DNA of 64,000 nt. It comes from Beroe forskalii (Eukaryota > Ctenophora > Nuda > Beroida > Beroidae). Below the pieces are notes generated by a model. It was not told where the DNA came from, did no database searches, and saw only the letters and a program-made list of their open reading frames with translations. Position numbers and translations under genes: made by a program. The stretch's first letter is position 1. Every line of letters starts with the position of its first letter. Location: NCBI GenBank assembly GCA_011033025.1, contig WFMF01000354.1, forward strand, positions 62,001-126,000, in the 5' to 3' direction. Shown here one piece after another: positions 48,301-60,300 of this stretch.

Positions 48301-51300
48301 TCTGTGGGGGCGGGGGTGGACCTGAAATCAGTGCCTTGGGTTAGGATCCGTCTTCTGTGGGGGCGGGGGTGGACCTGAAATCAGTGCCTTGGGTTAGGGT
48401 TCGTCTTCTGTGGGGGCGGGGTGGACCTGAAATCAGTGCCTTGGGTTAGGGTCCGTCTTCTGTGGGGGCGGGGGTGGACCTGAAATCAGTGCCTAGGGTT
48501 AGGGTTGAGGCTGTTTCATCATTTGATGTCACCCTTTCCTCACGCGCGCGCAATGTTTCACTTTCACATCTGGACCCGTTTGGACGGTCACCTTTGCACC
48601 CTCAGGAAATTAGACAGACAACACTTGTCGACCTGTCTCACTGTCAGCTGATCATCGAGTACACGCAATACTATACCGATTATACCGAATGACATGGGGT
48701 TAGAATGACATCAACAAGCTGAAAAGTTACAAATAGACAATAGTCAATACATCGACTACTCAAATGAGCATGTCAACATACTGCGATTGGAATGCAGCCA
48801 AAATACAGACAAAAGTTACAAGTTACATAATACATTCAGTCATCGGGAGACTGGCAGTGGGCAGCAGATGGTATACGAAGATCATGAATGCATATTTTTA
48901 TGCATTTGTCAACCCATGTTGGAATCCATGATATCTGCCCTACCTGACCTCCCCAAGTTAGAATCCACGATCTCTGCCCTCTTTGCCTTACCCAAGTTAT
49001 AATTCATGATCTCTGCCCTATTTGCCTTACCCAAGTTATAATTCATGATCTCTGCCCTCTTTGACCTACCCAAGTTAGAGTCCATGATTTCTGCCCTCTT
49101 TGACCAGTCATTCGCCCCATTCTCCACTATTGTAGGTGTTACCATGATCAACTCGTCGTCTGCTGCGAGATCCGGGTCTGGAGCTCGTATCTTAACGGCT
49201 GCGTGAGCGTTGATGTTCTGCAGTGCGGTCTGAAGAAACCAGGGGTTAACTTGAAGGGTAGTCGGACATTTGTCCGACACGGACATTTGTCCGACACGGA
49301 CAGTTGTCCGAAACCCAGTACGAAATTTTGCGGACATTTGTCCGACACGGACATTTGTCCGAAAATCCCACAACAGTTTTTTCAAACTTATTGGAAGGAG
49401 CCTATCACTTGTCCGACACGGACATTTGTCCGAATAAGACACAGTGTTAATGAGGTAATCAATAGTCCTCAACAATCTTCTGCGGGCTCTGATCATATCT
49501 GACCCACTTGGCGGCTCTGGGTTCAGATGGTTGACGCAGCTGCCTCCTGGAAGCTATGAATGCCTGCTCTGCTTCAGGGCATCCAGGAACTTCCAGAGAG
49601 TGGGTTTGGAACATGACAGCATGGGGTGGAAGCCGTAGTGCCAGCCTTCTGCAATGTTGGAGCTTGGAGGAGCGTGGAAGGAGACGCAAGGAAGTGCCGT
49701 GCTGGTTCCACATATCGTGGCTGAAGGTATGCGAGGTCATGTGGTCGAGGTCCCAATCCTGGTGGATCCAAAGTAGGAGGTGAAGGTGGCCATGTCTGTT
49801 GGGAGCAGGGGCTTGTGGGTCGACATCATCCACAGGAAAGAAGGCGATGGCTCCAATCTTGGCGAAGCTGTCTCTGTAGGATTTTACAATCCCGCCTGGT
49901 AGTAGAGGGCCACAAATCAGCAACAGCATTGTGGATTGCAAGCTCGTAGGTAGTCCATGAGGATGGAGGAGGGTTGGTAGGAGCCCCAGGTTTCGACTTC
50001 TTCGAAGGGGTTTCTGTAGAGGGTGGTGGTCTTTCCAGAAAGAAGTCCGTAGAAGAGAGGGAGATAAATGGTGTTGGGGAAGAGCCCGTCTCGCATCACA
50101 TCACATGAGAACGTCCCATCTCGTCCGATCTCGTCAGTATCGGGTCCCATCACCCCGCATCAGTGATGGGGTGATGTCAAACCTAGGACTGGGGTCGCAT
50201 CACATGATTTTGTACCTACATCAGTCGGGGAACCTTGCCGTATAATCACCAAATGTAAACACAGTAGTTTCCCTTTCCTTTCGAATAAAATTGTGTCTGA
50301 CTTTCGGACAAATGTCCGAATTCGGACTGTTGTCCGACACGGATATTTGTCCGAATAGCTAATTTCAGGTGTCGGACAAATGTCCGTGTCGGACAAATGT
50401 CCTAGAATCAACTTGAAGTCATGTGGAAACCAACAGTGACACGCAGGAATCGCATCAATTTGTCACAAGAGCATGTTCTGATCATGAAAAGAGAATTGTA
50501 ATGTATCAGAATTAATTTCATGATTTGAAATCCTGTCCCTGATTCCCTGGAGATAAGAAACGTACCCCATTATCCCGGGCTATGCTCGATCTCCTGCTCT
50601 TCTTGTTCCTGTCTGGTGTTGTTTGGTCTGCTGGGTCACTGTTCTCATCGTCTTCAGCCTTCAGCTGCACCTGTAATGGGTAACCAATGTGACCACAATG
50701 TCTGAGATACGAGGGAAGGGATGAAGTAAATAAACGGATGAGATAAGGGAAGAGAGTGAGATAGGGCAGGATCCATCCCTTCTTTTCCGGAGAAGAGAAG
50801 GACTTGAACAAGATATTAAAGAAAATTAGATAAAACCTGCAATTTTTAAAAGCATCAACAGTGGGTAACCATAACCAGTGACTGCAGTATCAATCATAAT
50901 GAACGTTAAAGAATCATATTTTCTAGTTGCAATTTATCTTCACCTGTTTCTTTACACTTGTAACAAATCGTACTGCTTCTATCAATGAAAACCAACGCAT
51001 AACAACTGCACATAGAGTTGAAATTAACGGTGAAATTGATATCATTATAAATATTTCGTCACCGATGATTCATGGTGTGGTTCCACGTCAAGTTAAATAT
51101 GAAGGTCGATGTTCAAAAATCCGGGGACAATAAGGAACCTAACGACTGAAATTAAAATTCGAACTTATCCTTTTTCCGCTTCTGAACCGGACATAGCAAG
51201 AAAACCAGAACGTGTGACTACGAATTCTGAAGATTTTCTATAGATTATTGACGCAGGTCCGCTGCAGAGTAGAGAAGTAGATATGCATGACCCCAACTGT

Positions 51301-54300
51301 AGAAACCACTCATGAAGTATGAGTACATTGGTATTAGAGAAAAAGCAATGATGAATTGAGAACTAAAATTGTATTATACAAGAGAAGAAACTAAGACAAT
51401 CAGAGACTAAAAGTAAAGATTGCTGGGATTTTAAGTTTAATACGATAGCAATCGGCAGAATATGCATCAAATTTAACATTACGATTAGCTCGAACGGAAA
51501 TATAACAAAAAATAACTAAAGTCACGCATTTTAAACCTCGAACGAAAGCTATGAGCGTGAAACAGAACGCACTTCTGATGCTACATCGAATGATGATCAC
51601 TGAAGATGGTTTCCCTGAATGGCACACGACTACATATCACGGACTATGCCAACTATTTCCTACTGTAATGAGGATGCTGGTTGACGTTCTAAGGTTTCAG
51701 CGGACGTGTCTGGCAGACACAAACACACAAAACACGAACACGGCAATTTACAAACAAACATACACCACTAACTCCTGGAAAGAAGGAGGCACACATCAAC
51801 ATCCACGGAGTGTTCACAGTTCACACCTCTAATTAACAAGCAAGTCCGTGTGGTTAATGTGTGCTAAAAGAGTGAAGTAAGGAGGTAACAAGTAGGTGGT
51901 AAACAGTGAACAGGCGTACTGCTATAATGTGGGATAGGGTGGATTGGTACAATAGAGAACGTTACTGATTTGGTGCCAGGGCACAGAGGGAGGGTGTAAT
52001 CAGATGACAGTTGCAAAACAAGTTGGTAATACAATCGGTAGCGTCTCAAGCTTAACAACGTGATAGCAAGCAAAACTATCAGGCGCAGATTCCAATATAT
52101 TTGATGATGAAACAGTCTTTTACGCTATGCAAGAATCAAAGAACAAATAGGCGACGTTTCGATATTTGATTGTGTATATTCTTGACGAATGCATGTATGC
52201 ATAGTGATAGAAAGAATATTTGCAGGCAATAGAGACAACAAAACATGATCCATGATCAAAAGTTCAGAAGGTACGTGATTTAAAGGAATATTGGGGTGAC
52301 AAGACTTACAACGCAAAATTCCGATCTTACCTTTGGTTCATATTTCAATGTACACATGGCAGCATATAGAGAAAGTTCGTCGGTTGATTTGATGATAAAA
52401 GACTGTTGTTGATTAAAATGCCGTATCCGATATACCAAAGCACGATATGAGATGAAATAGCTAGACATAATCTCCTGTTGCAACCATAGGTTGCTGACGG
52501 GTAGGAAATGAGTCTATCTAGACTTAGCTTATACTTATCTTCTGACTTCGACCTTATCTTATCTTCTAGCTAGACTTATCTTCTAGCTAGAGTTATCTTC
52601 TAACCACTCATAGACTTATTTTGTAACGATAATTATCTTCAACAGTCTACCTAGACGCATCTCTTATCTATACTTATCTTCTACCCAAACTTATATTTTT
52701 CTTCAGCTGAGTTCGTGTGACATGAGCATTGAGCAAGAGCAGAATTCACGTGGCAAACATATCACGATAGACATAGCAAAACAAGCAACCCCCACAAAAC
52801 ACGATGCTAACAGCACTTTCTCACTTTAATTAATGTTACAGCGGTTAAAGTTAGAATCAGTCTTAACATCACACAGAAGAGCTTGTCAAAGAGAATCATG
52901 AAACAACTTCTATTGTTTCTGACATGCACCGTTACGGCAGTAACTTACTAACTTCCTACATTTCCACCCATTTGTCAGTCACGTGATCAAACGCATTGTA
53001 TCATACTCGAGGGAAAATGCAGGACTCAATCCAAAAATTAAAAAGTCGGTAGTTCAATTCCCTTGTAGGGGAGTAAAAGCAAGAAAAGGTTCACGAGTTA
53101 GAATCAGGAAGGAGCTTGCAATGCTATTTGATCACAATCCACAGGCTTTAAGTTTAGTTTAATTTCATTAGCATTCGAAATCGAATACTCAAGTGATAAA
53201 TACAAATTGCTGCATTAAATTCTCTGTTTCAAATTAACAGTGTTAAACTTATAGATGATTATTCTATTAACTCTCGATCTTTAGCCCATTTGCGATTTGG
53301 AAAATACAGAAGATGATTTGAATTTCAACCAAATGAAAACTAAATCAATGGAACAGCAAAATTATAACTTTTGAAAATGGCGGCTGCTAACCATCAAGAA
53401 ATAAGAAGATAACTCTACAGATAAGAGGAACAAAGTGTACAGTATCAGCTGTGATATGAAAGTAATGATAAGTGACAGATAATCTACAATTCACATGATG
53501 GGGAGTGAGGAGCATGCCAATGAGGGTTGCCATGGCAACATGACGATGTACATTATTGAAATTACTATCGGCACATGACTTCTTGTATCATGTGTATTAT
53601 AATGCTTTAATGGTTACTGCAGTAGTAGTAGTAGTAGTAGCTCAACATTGAAAGCCAATACCGGGTGCCAGAGGAAAAGGATCTGTCACTCTGTCAGGCA
53701 ATGACATGTTTGGACTTTGGGAGATTAGGAAAGCCTCCACCAGCCACGGTCCGTGCAGCCATGATAATCCTGCTTTTAAATTTAATAAAACACCTGCAGT
53801 GTTGACCACTTAGTATACTTTGGAGACTACTATGATCTATAATTTAGTAAGAGATAAGGTGCGGTACTGCGGTGACCATTCAAAATGGACTAGAATAGCG
53901 AAAAAAGGCGTAAAATTCGTCAAGATACATCTAGAATTTATTTCATAAAACTATAAAATAGGCAAAGACAACAAATTATAAGAAATCGTAAGTCAGACTT
54001 TCCCAGAATTTACTAAATTATCAATTAGCTCCCATAATTCATTACTACGTACACACAACTCACTACTTGAACTGAAATACTGACGTACAACTACAAAATC
54101 GAGCAATGAGCAGTGAGGTAGTCTGTTGCACAAGGAATATTACAGGCAACATTTCAGGCAACATTACAGTTTACACTTACAGGCAACATTTCAGGCAACA
54201 TTACAGTTTACACTTACAGGCAACATTGCAGGCAACATTACAGGCAACACTACAGGCAACATTACTCAACAACACCACAGGCAACATTACAGGCAACATT

Positions 54301-57300
54301 ATAGGCACATTACTCAACAACATCACACAAACCCCTGCAACAAACACACGAAAGACCATTATCAATACACAGCCCATACGTATTAAAACTATGTCCATCC
54401 AACACTGTGGGCTATGGCAGTAGGAATCGTGCTGGGTATCGATTAAAGGTCAATCAAGATTTCCGTCACAATGTGTGTAGGCACTAGGTACCTACTGTGC
54501 ATTCAGTTGGATATCCATTATCCAAAGACGTTAGACGCACATAGTCCGGCTTATAACACTATTCAGTATAACACAGTCACGAGTTCGAGGAATGAGAACC
54601 ATTCCGAAATTTCCGAGTTGCGCGGCACCATACTGTACGTTATTTACACTGTTAAATCACGTACGTACAAATGGTGGTCGTGTGGAAATTTCAGAAGTCG
54701 CTCTCAGAAATCGCGACATCTCCGTAAGTAGCTAGGCTTGGCTCAGTGCCAGGTGAAAATTACTGGAAACAGGTGAACAATCAATGAAATTAATGCTGGA
54801 TTAAAGAAAAAACGAAACATCCTGAGCAATTCAAGAGGTGTAAATTACGCGCTATTTATGCATAGGAAATATAATGCAGATCAAAACCGTGAAAAGTGAA
54901 ATCATCCAAATAAAGTGACAGCGAATGTTTTCTTTAATTATGCCATGCACTGTAGCTTTTGATGATGTGAGAAACGAAAAAATAATAACAATTAAAAAAG
55001 AAAAGAATTGCACCATCCTAAGAATTTAAGTATTTAAATTCTAAAGGGCCTAATATACCAGTGAAGCAGTGGCCGCACTAATCTGAATCCTCTGCCCCTG
55101 TTCAAGATTGCTTGGCAAGGGGTCAATTTTCAGTTATTCAAGGTTCACAAGCTTGTTTGTATATTTTACTAAAATCATTTTTTGACAATTTGGCATAAAA
55201 ATATGGAAGTATGGAGTACAAAAAGAATACGCAGATCACAAAGAGAGATCCCAGGAATCCACGAACGCATAAAATAGAAGTGTTAACACACAAGTATGAA
55301 GTTAGCATTATGACGGATAGTTCGCATAGTTGACGCTGCCAGGTGCAGGAGATGAAGCAGGTATCAAATGTATCCATACGGAAAGAGGCAACATGGGCAA
55401 ATTATCAAAAAAAATGGGCCTTTTTCATTGAATAATGCGTATTTGTATACCTGGTGCCATAATAATATGGATTAAATTGTGTTTCAGCTGCTTTAATAGC
55501 AAAGAATATTCCTAGCTAATAAAGCAGCTGAAACACAATTTCACTTGCACGAAAGCAAGAAACCGACAGGGGGAGTGCAGTTGAAACGTTCGAATTTACA
55601 CAATATCATGACTGATGACCGACAGAACGAAAAGTATGACTTTCTCTAGAAAATACTTTCTCATGATTTGTTGAAAAGATCAATGACATTTGACATGAAA
55701 CAAAACAATATAAAGCTTAGCATCTTGAAGAACTTAAGATGGCAGTACTTCAAAAGTTTTGAGTGGTCACTCAAACATTCAAATAAGTTTAATTGCTTAT
55801 CGACCACTCAGATTTATGCAATCGGAGTCGATGCCATCAAAGTTTTACAAGCAATAAGAGACAATTGGTTTAAGTTCAGTTTCTTGACAACATAAAGTGG
55901 AACGCTCGAGAAACAGAGACAATGCACGAGACTTTCATTAGTGCACCGCACCCTTCAATAAACTCGAACTCAGCTCCGATTCCTTACTGCCCACAGGTAT
56001 TACAAGTTTTAATGTCACTAATAAACGGAGAAATTGCACCACAACTAATGTGACACTTCACACTTATTGGCAATCACTCTACCATAGTCCATAGTGCAGA
56101 GTGACTTTATATTCGACGTCCACAGCAATAAAACTGAAGCTTTTACTGGAATTTAAATCAATGATCATGAGACATATATCATTTTGTAGGCTCTTGTTGG
56201 CAAAGGGCAAACCAATACAAACTTTAATCTTAATAGAACTATTTCCTCATTCCTCAACTATAGCACTTAAGCAGGCATACTTCACAACTGTCTACCGCGA
56301 GTAATGTATTAAAACTCAATAAAGCTCGTAGAGTAAACCAGCAGCTCACAATCTTAACACATCTTAACATAGATGAAACGTCATCGAGTATACATTCATA
56401 CACACGAAAACACACCTACATATTAGATAAGCAGCTTAGCAGTCTCATTCCTTGATTGGAGAATAAGAAATCATGAGCGATTGCACCCAATGGCCTATGA
56501 TGATCGATGAGCCTTTAAAAACTCTACAAACTCTGGAATATTTCTTCGATTATGAGAAACACTGAACAATGGCGGCAGAGTGAAGGAGAGTAGTAAAGTA
56601 GTGGTCGACAATGTGTTTTTTCATCCCCGCGGAGGACTGATTAATTGATATCTAGCAGTAACGCTGCTTGATACACGCTCGAATAGAGGGTGAAGTATAT
56701 CACAGCGCCTCATCAAGAGATCAAGTAACCAATACCATTTAAATGAGAACAGTGGTCTTCTCGTTGGATAAGTGGTTATATCGATTATCGTCGCAGATCA
56801 CACTCACAACCTCCAATGGATGTCCCTCAACATCACTGGGGTATAAGAACATCAGGGGGAGGGTCTGTTCAGAAATTTAACTTAACCCAGAAAAAGGTGA
56901 TTGTAGATTTGCACTAAGATTGTGACTTGTCCGTTCTGGAATGAACCTCCGGTCCATTATTAAATGAAACTTGATGGAATCCACTCGACCATACCATTGG
57001 TCATACCACAGCAGCTTCACAAACCCCACTTCGTATGAACATAAAATGGTTGCCACTGTCAAGTCCATTTAGGTCGACCTTACAAGGGAAAACACGTCCG
57101 GCATTATTAAAAGGCAAGTCTGGTAAGAAAAATCACGTGTGGCAAGAGAAGAGAGGTACTGAAACCCAACCACGAACAAAGGAACCGTGAACACTCTCCT
57201 ACACTGTATGTAATGCCCGGGAACATTAACAGCTTTTAATGCATTAACGTCATCCCTTTTCACGGACACAGGCAATTCTCCGCAGGAATCCGTTATGAAA

Positions 57301-60300
57301 TACAGTGGCGAGCCTTTTGTCACACATTTAATGTTTGCAGGGTCCAGGAAAAGTATAAAATGTTGGGCGGTATTGCACTTGTAATGGGGATATTATAACG
57401 TAGCTCACTTTTAAATTTTCGATATACCATCGAAAATTTACAGATATAGCTCAATGAAAATAAGAAAATATTATGAATAATCACAGGCAATTTTCATCAG
57501 GAAATCTGAGAAACATTTTGTTCAGTACGTCTAAATGGACAAGGTTTGAAATTATCGCAATGGATTTTTAAGTTTTTAAGCTAATAAGGTACAAAACTTA
57601 ATTAGTAAAAGTTGCAAATAAAAGTGAAAAAGTAAAGTTATGACTCACGTTGTACGCGTTTATCTGGAGCTTGATCTTCTCAATCACGTCTGAGTCGGAG
57701 GAGTTGGCAGCCAGTACGTCCTGAACAACAAAGAACTTCGTTAAAATCTCATTAAGAGGGCGTGAGTACTTCTTGAAAGGGGCGAAAATTGTTATTTTGT
57801 GATGAGTTGTTGCGTTAAGTGACAAGCACATGGGACGCGTTGTCGAATATGTTCAAGCATTGCTCAATAGGTCAAATCATTCAGCTAATTTGCCTTTGTC
57901 AGTTGTCAAGGCTGATTACTTTTATAGCGAAGAAAATTAAATTTTGCAAATTAGCACGCCTTAAATTTCTCAGTTGTATTGAAGCAGCTTTTGTGTCTGT
58001 CATTTCAATGGAAAAGTTACATCATAATATCATAGTGCGTTGCGAAAGTTAGTTGTGTTTCACACGGTTTAGACAAAATTACTTCAGATTACTCAAATTC
58101 AACCAATCATGCCTTCCGGCAATGAACTTTTATCGAAATATACACGGGCACTTGTCCAATGTCCATCAATCCATATAGCATGATACCTTGGACTGTGATC
58201 ATAGTGGAAGGATTGGGCACGAAGAAAATTATCATCAGAACACTGCATGATCATAGGATCAGGTGGTCTAACCTCTCTCATGATGGGATCTGTGGGCTTG
58301 CTAATCTCACAAAAGGCCCAATATAACACACTGAGTACCATGATATATTGAGAGAAACTAATAATGAGAAACTACAGAGCTGGAGTGGTAGAACTAGAAA
58401 ATGATCAGATATGAAAGGATCAGATCTGAATGGGAAGTGGTCTGTTGTCGTGGCGTGGCAGATGCGGTGTTGTAATAAACAGACACAGAATAGCACGATG
58501 CTATTAGATGATAATCTTAAACTATTACTATTGAGATATTATCAGCAGTGTTGAATTTGAACGATTCGGACACATGACGAGAGTGCAGCTCACGAGTTGA
58601 CAAGCTGGGCTGCATGTGTGTTTGGCCGAATTCTCGCAGCTAATCGGGTGGTATCCCCTGTGCGCGCTAGCACGTTCCAACACCCAAATACTTCACAAGT
58701 AGATATCATCTGAAGTTATTTGAGGTGTGCCTCATGTCGGAAAAGTCAAGATTCATTCAGTATCATCTGTCCGGTGAAATGACGAGGCAAACCAACCTTT
58801 CTTCTGTGGAAAGCAAGCAAGACGTGTTGCTGGACCACCATGATACGCAGCAAGATAAGGCAGGAAACCGAGGATGAGGGTGTGAGGAGACCAGGTCCTA
58901 TGTGAGCATCCTGGTCCAAGATGAAATGTAGACACGGGATATAGCAAATAGTGATGACGCGGTAGCTACGGAATCTGACATGAGTTGGTCGCGTGGTAAT
59001 CACATGACAGCACGTGTCAATCTAAGAAGCGATGTTTCTCAATTAAAGAGAACACAGCTTTAGGTATAAGACTAACCAGATTTAAATGAGACCTGTCCTA
59101 CACACAGACCACAGTTAATTAAGGGGGGGCACACTTAAATTCAAGTTTACCGGCCCGCTCAGATGAGTCCATATGCTAATTCTGCAGCATATAAGGGGTA
59201 CTTTACCGGAAAATTTTGATTTTTCTCGGACACATTTTTTGGGAATGAGCGGGCAAAGTTGGTATACTATTTCACTGCCAAAGTTTGTTCGTCCATAGCT
59301 TAATAACCAAACCAGTTTCATGTATGAAAATTTGCATGCATGTAGATCAACATGTCCACTATATAAACCCAAAGGTTCGTTTGTCAAATCGCAAAATTGA
59401 CTGAGTTATGGCCATTCTTGTAAGGGTACCAAATTCTAAGAAAAAGTTTGCTAGCTCCGTCATTTTTGAGCTACAGTGGGATTTCACCTATGGAAATGTG
59501 TGCCTTTAGAAGCTCTACATGCGTGCCAAAGGGCTAAGCCGGGCATTAGTTATATTTCACATAGTTATCAAATAAGTGGCAAAATTTAACATTTTGCTGT
59601 AATTGTACACAATATTTCATCATCCCACAATGAATAATTTCCACCGAGAACTAAATATACTTCATTTGATGTAAAATTTCATGCTGTTCAACTTCCCGGA
59701 GCCAATTTTGGATTTTTGCTTTTTATTTCTTGATATAACCATTTTAAGGCCCAAAATGCGTGTTTTGGCTATTTTTCAGCCTACGAAAATCGTAGAGACT
59801 TCGTTTTGGGCGCAAACGAATCGCAATCATCGAGTTTATATGTGACTTGTGAACAAACATATAGCTCAAAACGCTCAGGAAACGAGTTATGGGCCAAAAC
59901 CTTCAAACCATAATTTTATGAGATGGCAAAAATGATCTTAGAACAGTTTTTGGCTCATAGCTCGCTTCCTGAGCGTTTTGAGCTATATGTTTGTTCACAA
60001 GTCATATATAAATATGACCCCTCGAAATATTTCGAGCCCAAAATCGAGTCTCTATGATACTCCTGGGCAGAGATAGGGCCATATTTTGGGTCAATAAAAT
60101 GGTTTTTGGCCCATAACTTTTTTCTGAGCATTTTAGAGCACATGTTGATTCACAAGTTACAAATAAACTTGATGTTTCCGATTCGTTTGCGCCCAAAACG
60201 AAGTCTCTACGACCTTCCTGGGCTGAGATACGATTTTTTCACCTTTTATAAGCCAGAAACGACAAAAAACAGTTTTTGGACCGTAACTTTTTTCCTGAGC

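Larger units (their letters stand above)
50671..57648 (-). other. FHOD: Large FHOD intron (about 7 kb)
   Basis: Exon b joins exon c across this stretch. It has a TTATCTTCTAGCTAGA minisatellite (52520-52690), a GTA microsatellite (53619-53640), a GGCAACATTACA minisatellite (54143-54318), a strong hairpin (55474-55541), a 0.8-kb dispersed repeat and one coding relic, each listed separately where useful. The other frames are short and lack motifs. Confidence 0.7.

Noticed and set aside
52280-52483. Possible extra FHOD exon with good splice sites (SFIIKSTDELSLYAAMCTLK)
   Set aside because: Exon b joins exon c directly in phase and restores the continuous FHOD pattern (NAYN-VQLKAEDDE), so this exon is not needed. 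It could still be an alternative exon, but nothing shows it.
53040-53085. GTAGTTCAATTCCC resembling a tRNA T-loop
   Set aside because: The flanking sequence does not form a cloverleaf and there is no upstream box A.
54106-54423. Frames of 86-105 codons across the GGCAACATTACA minisatellite
   Set aside because: They are simple repeat translation (QATLQATLQ) in both plus-strand frames.
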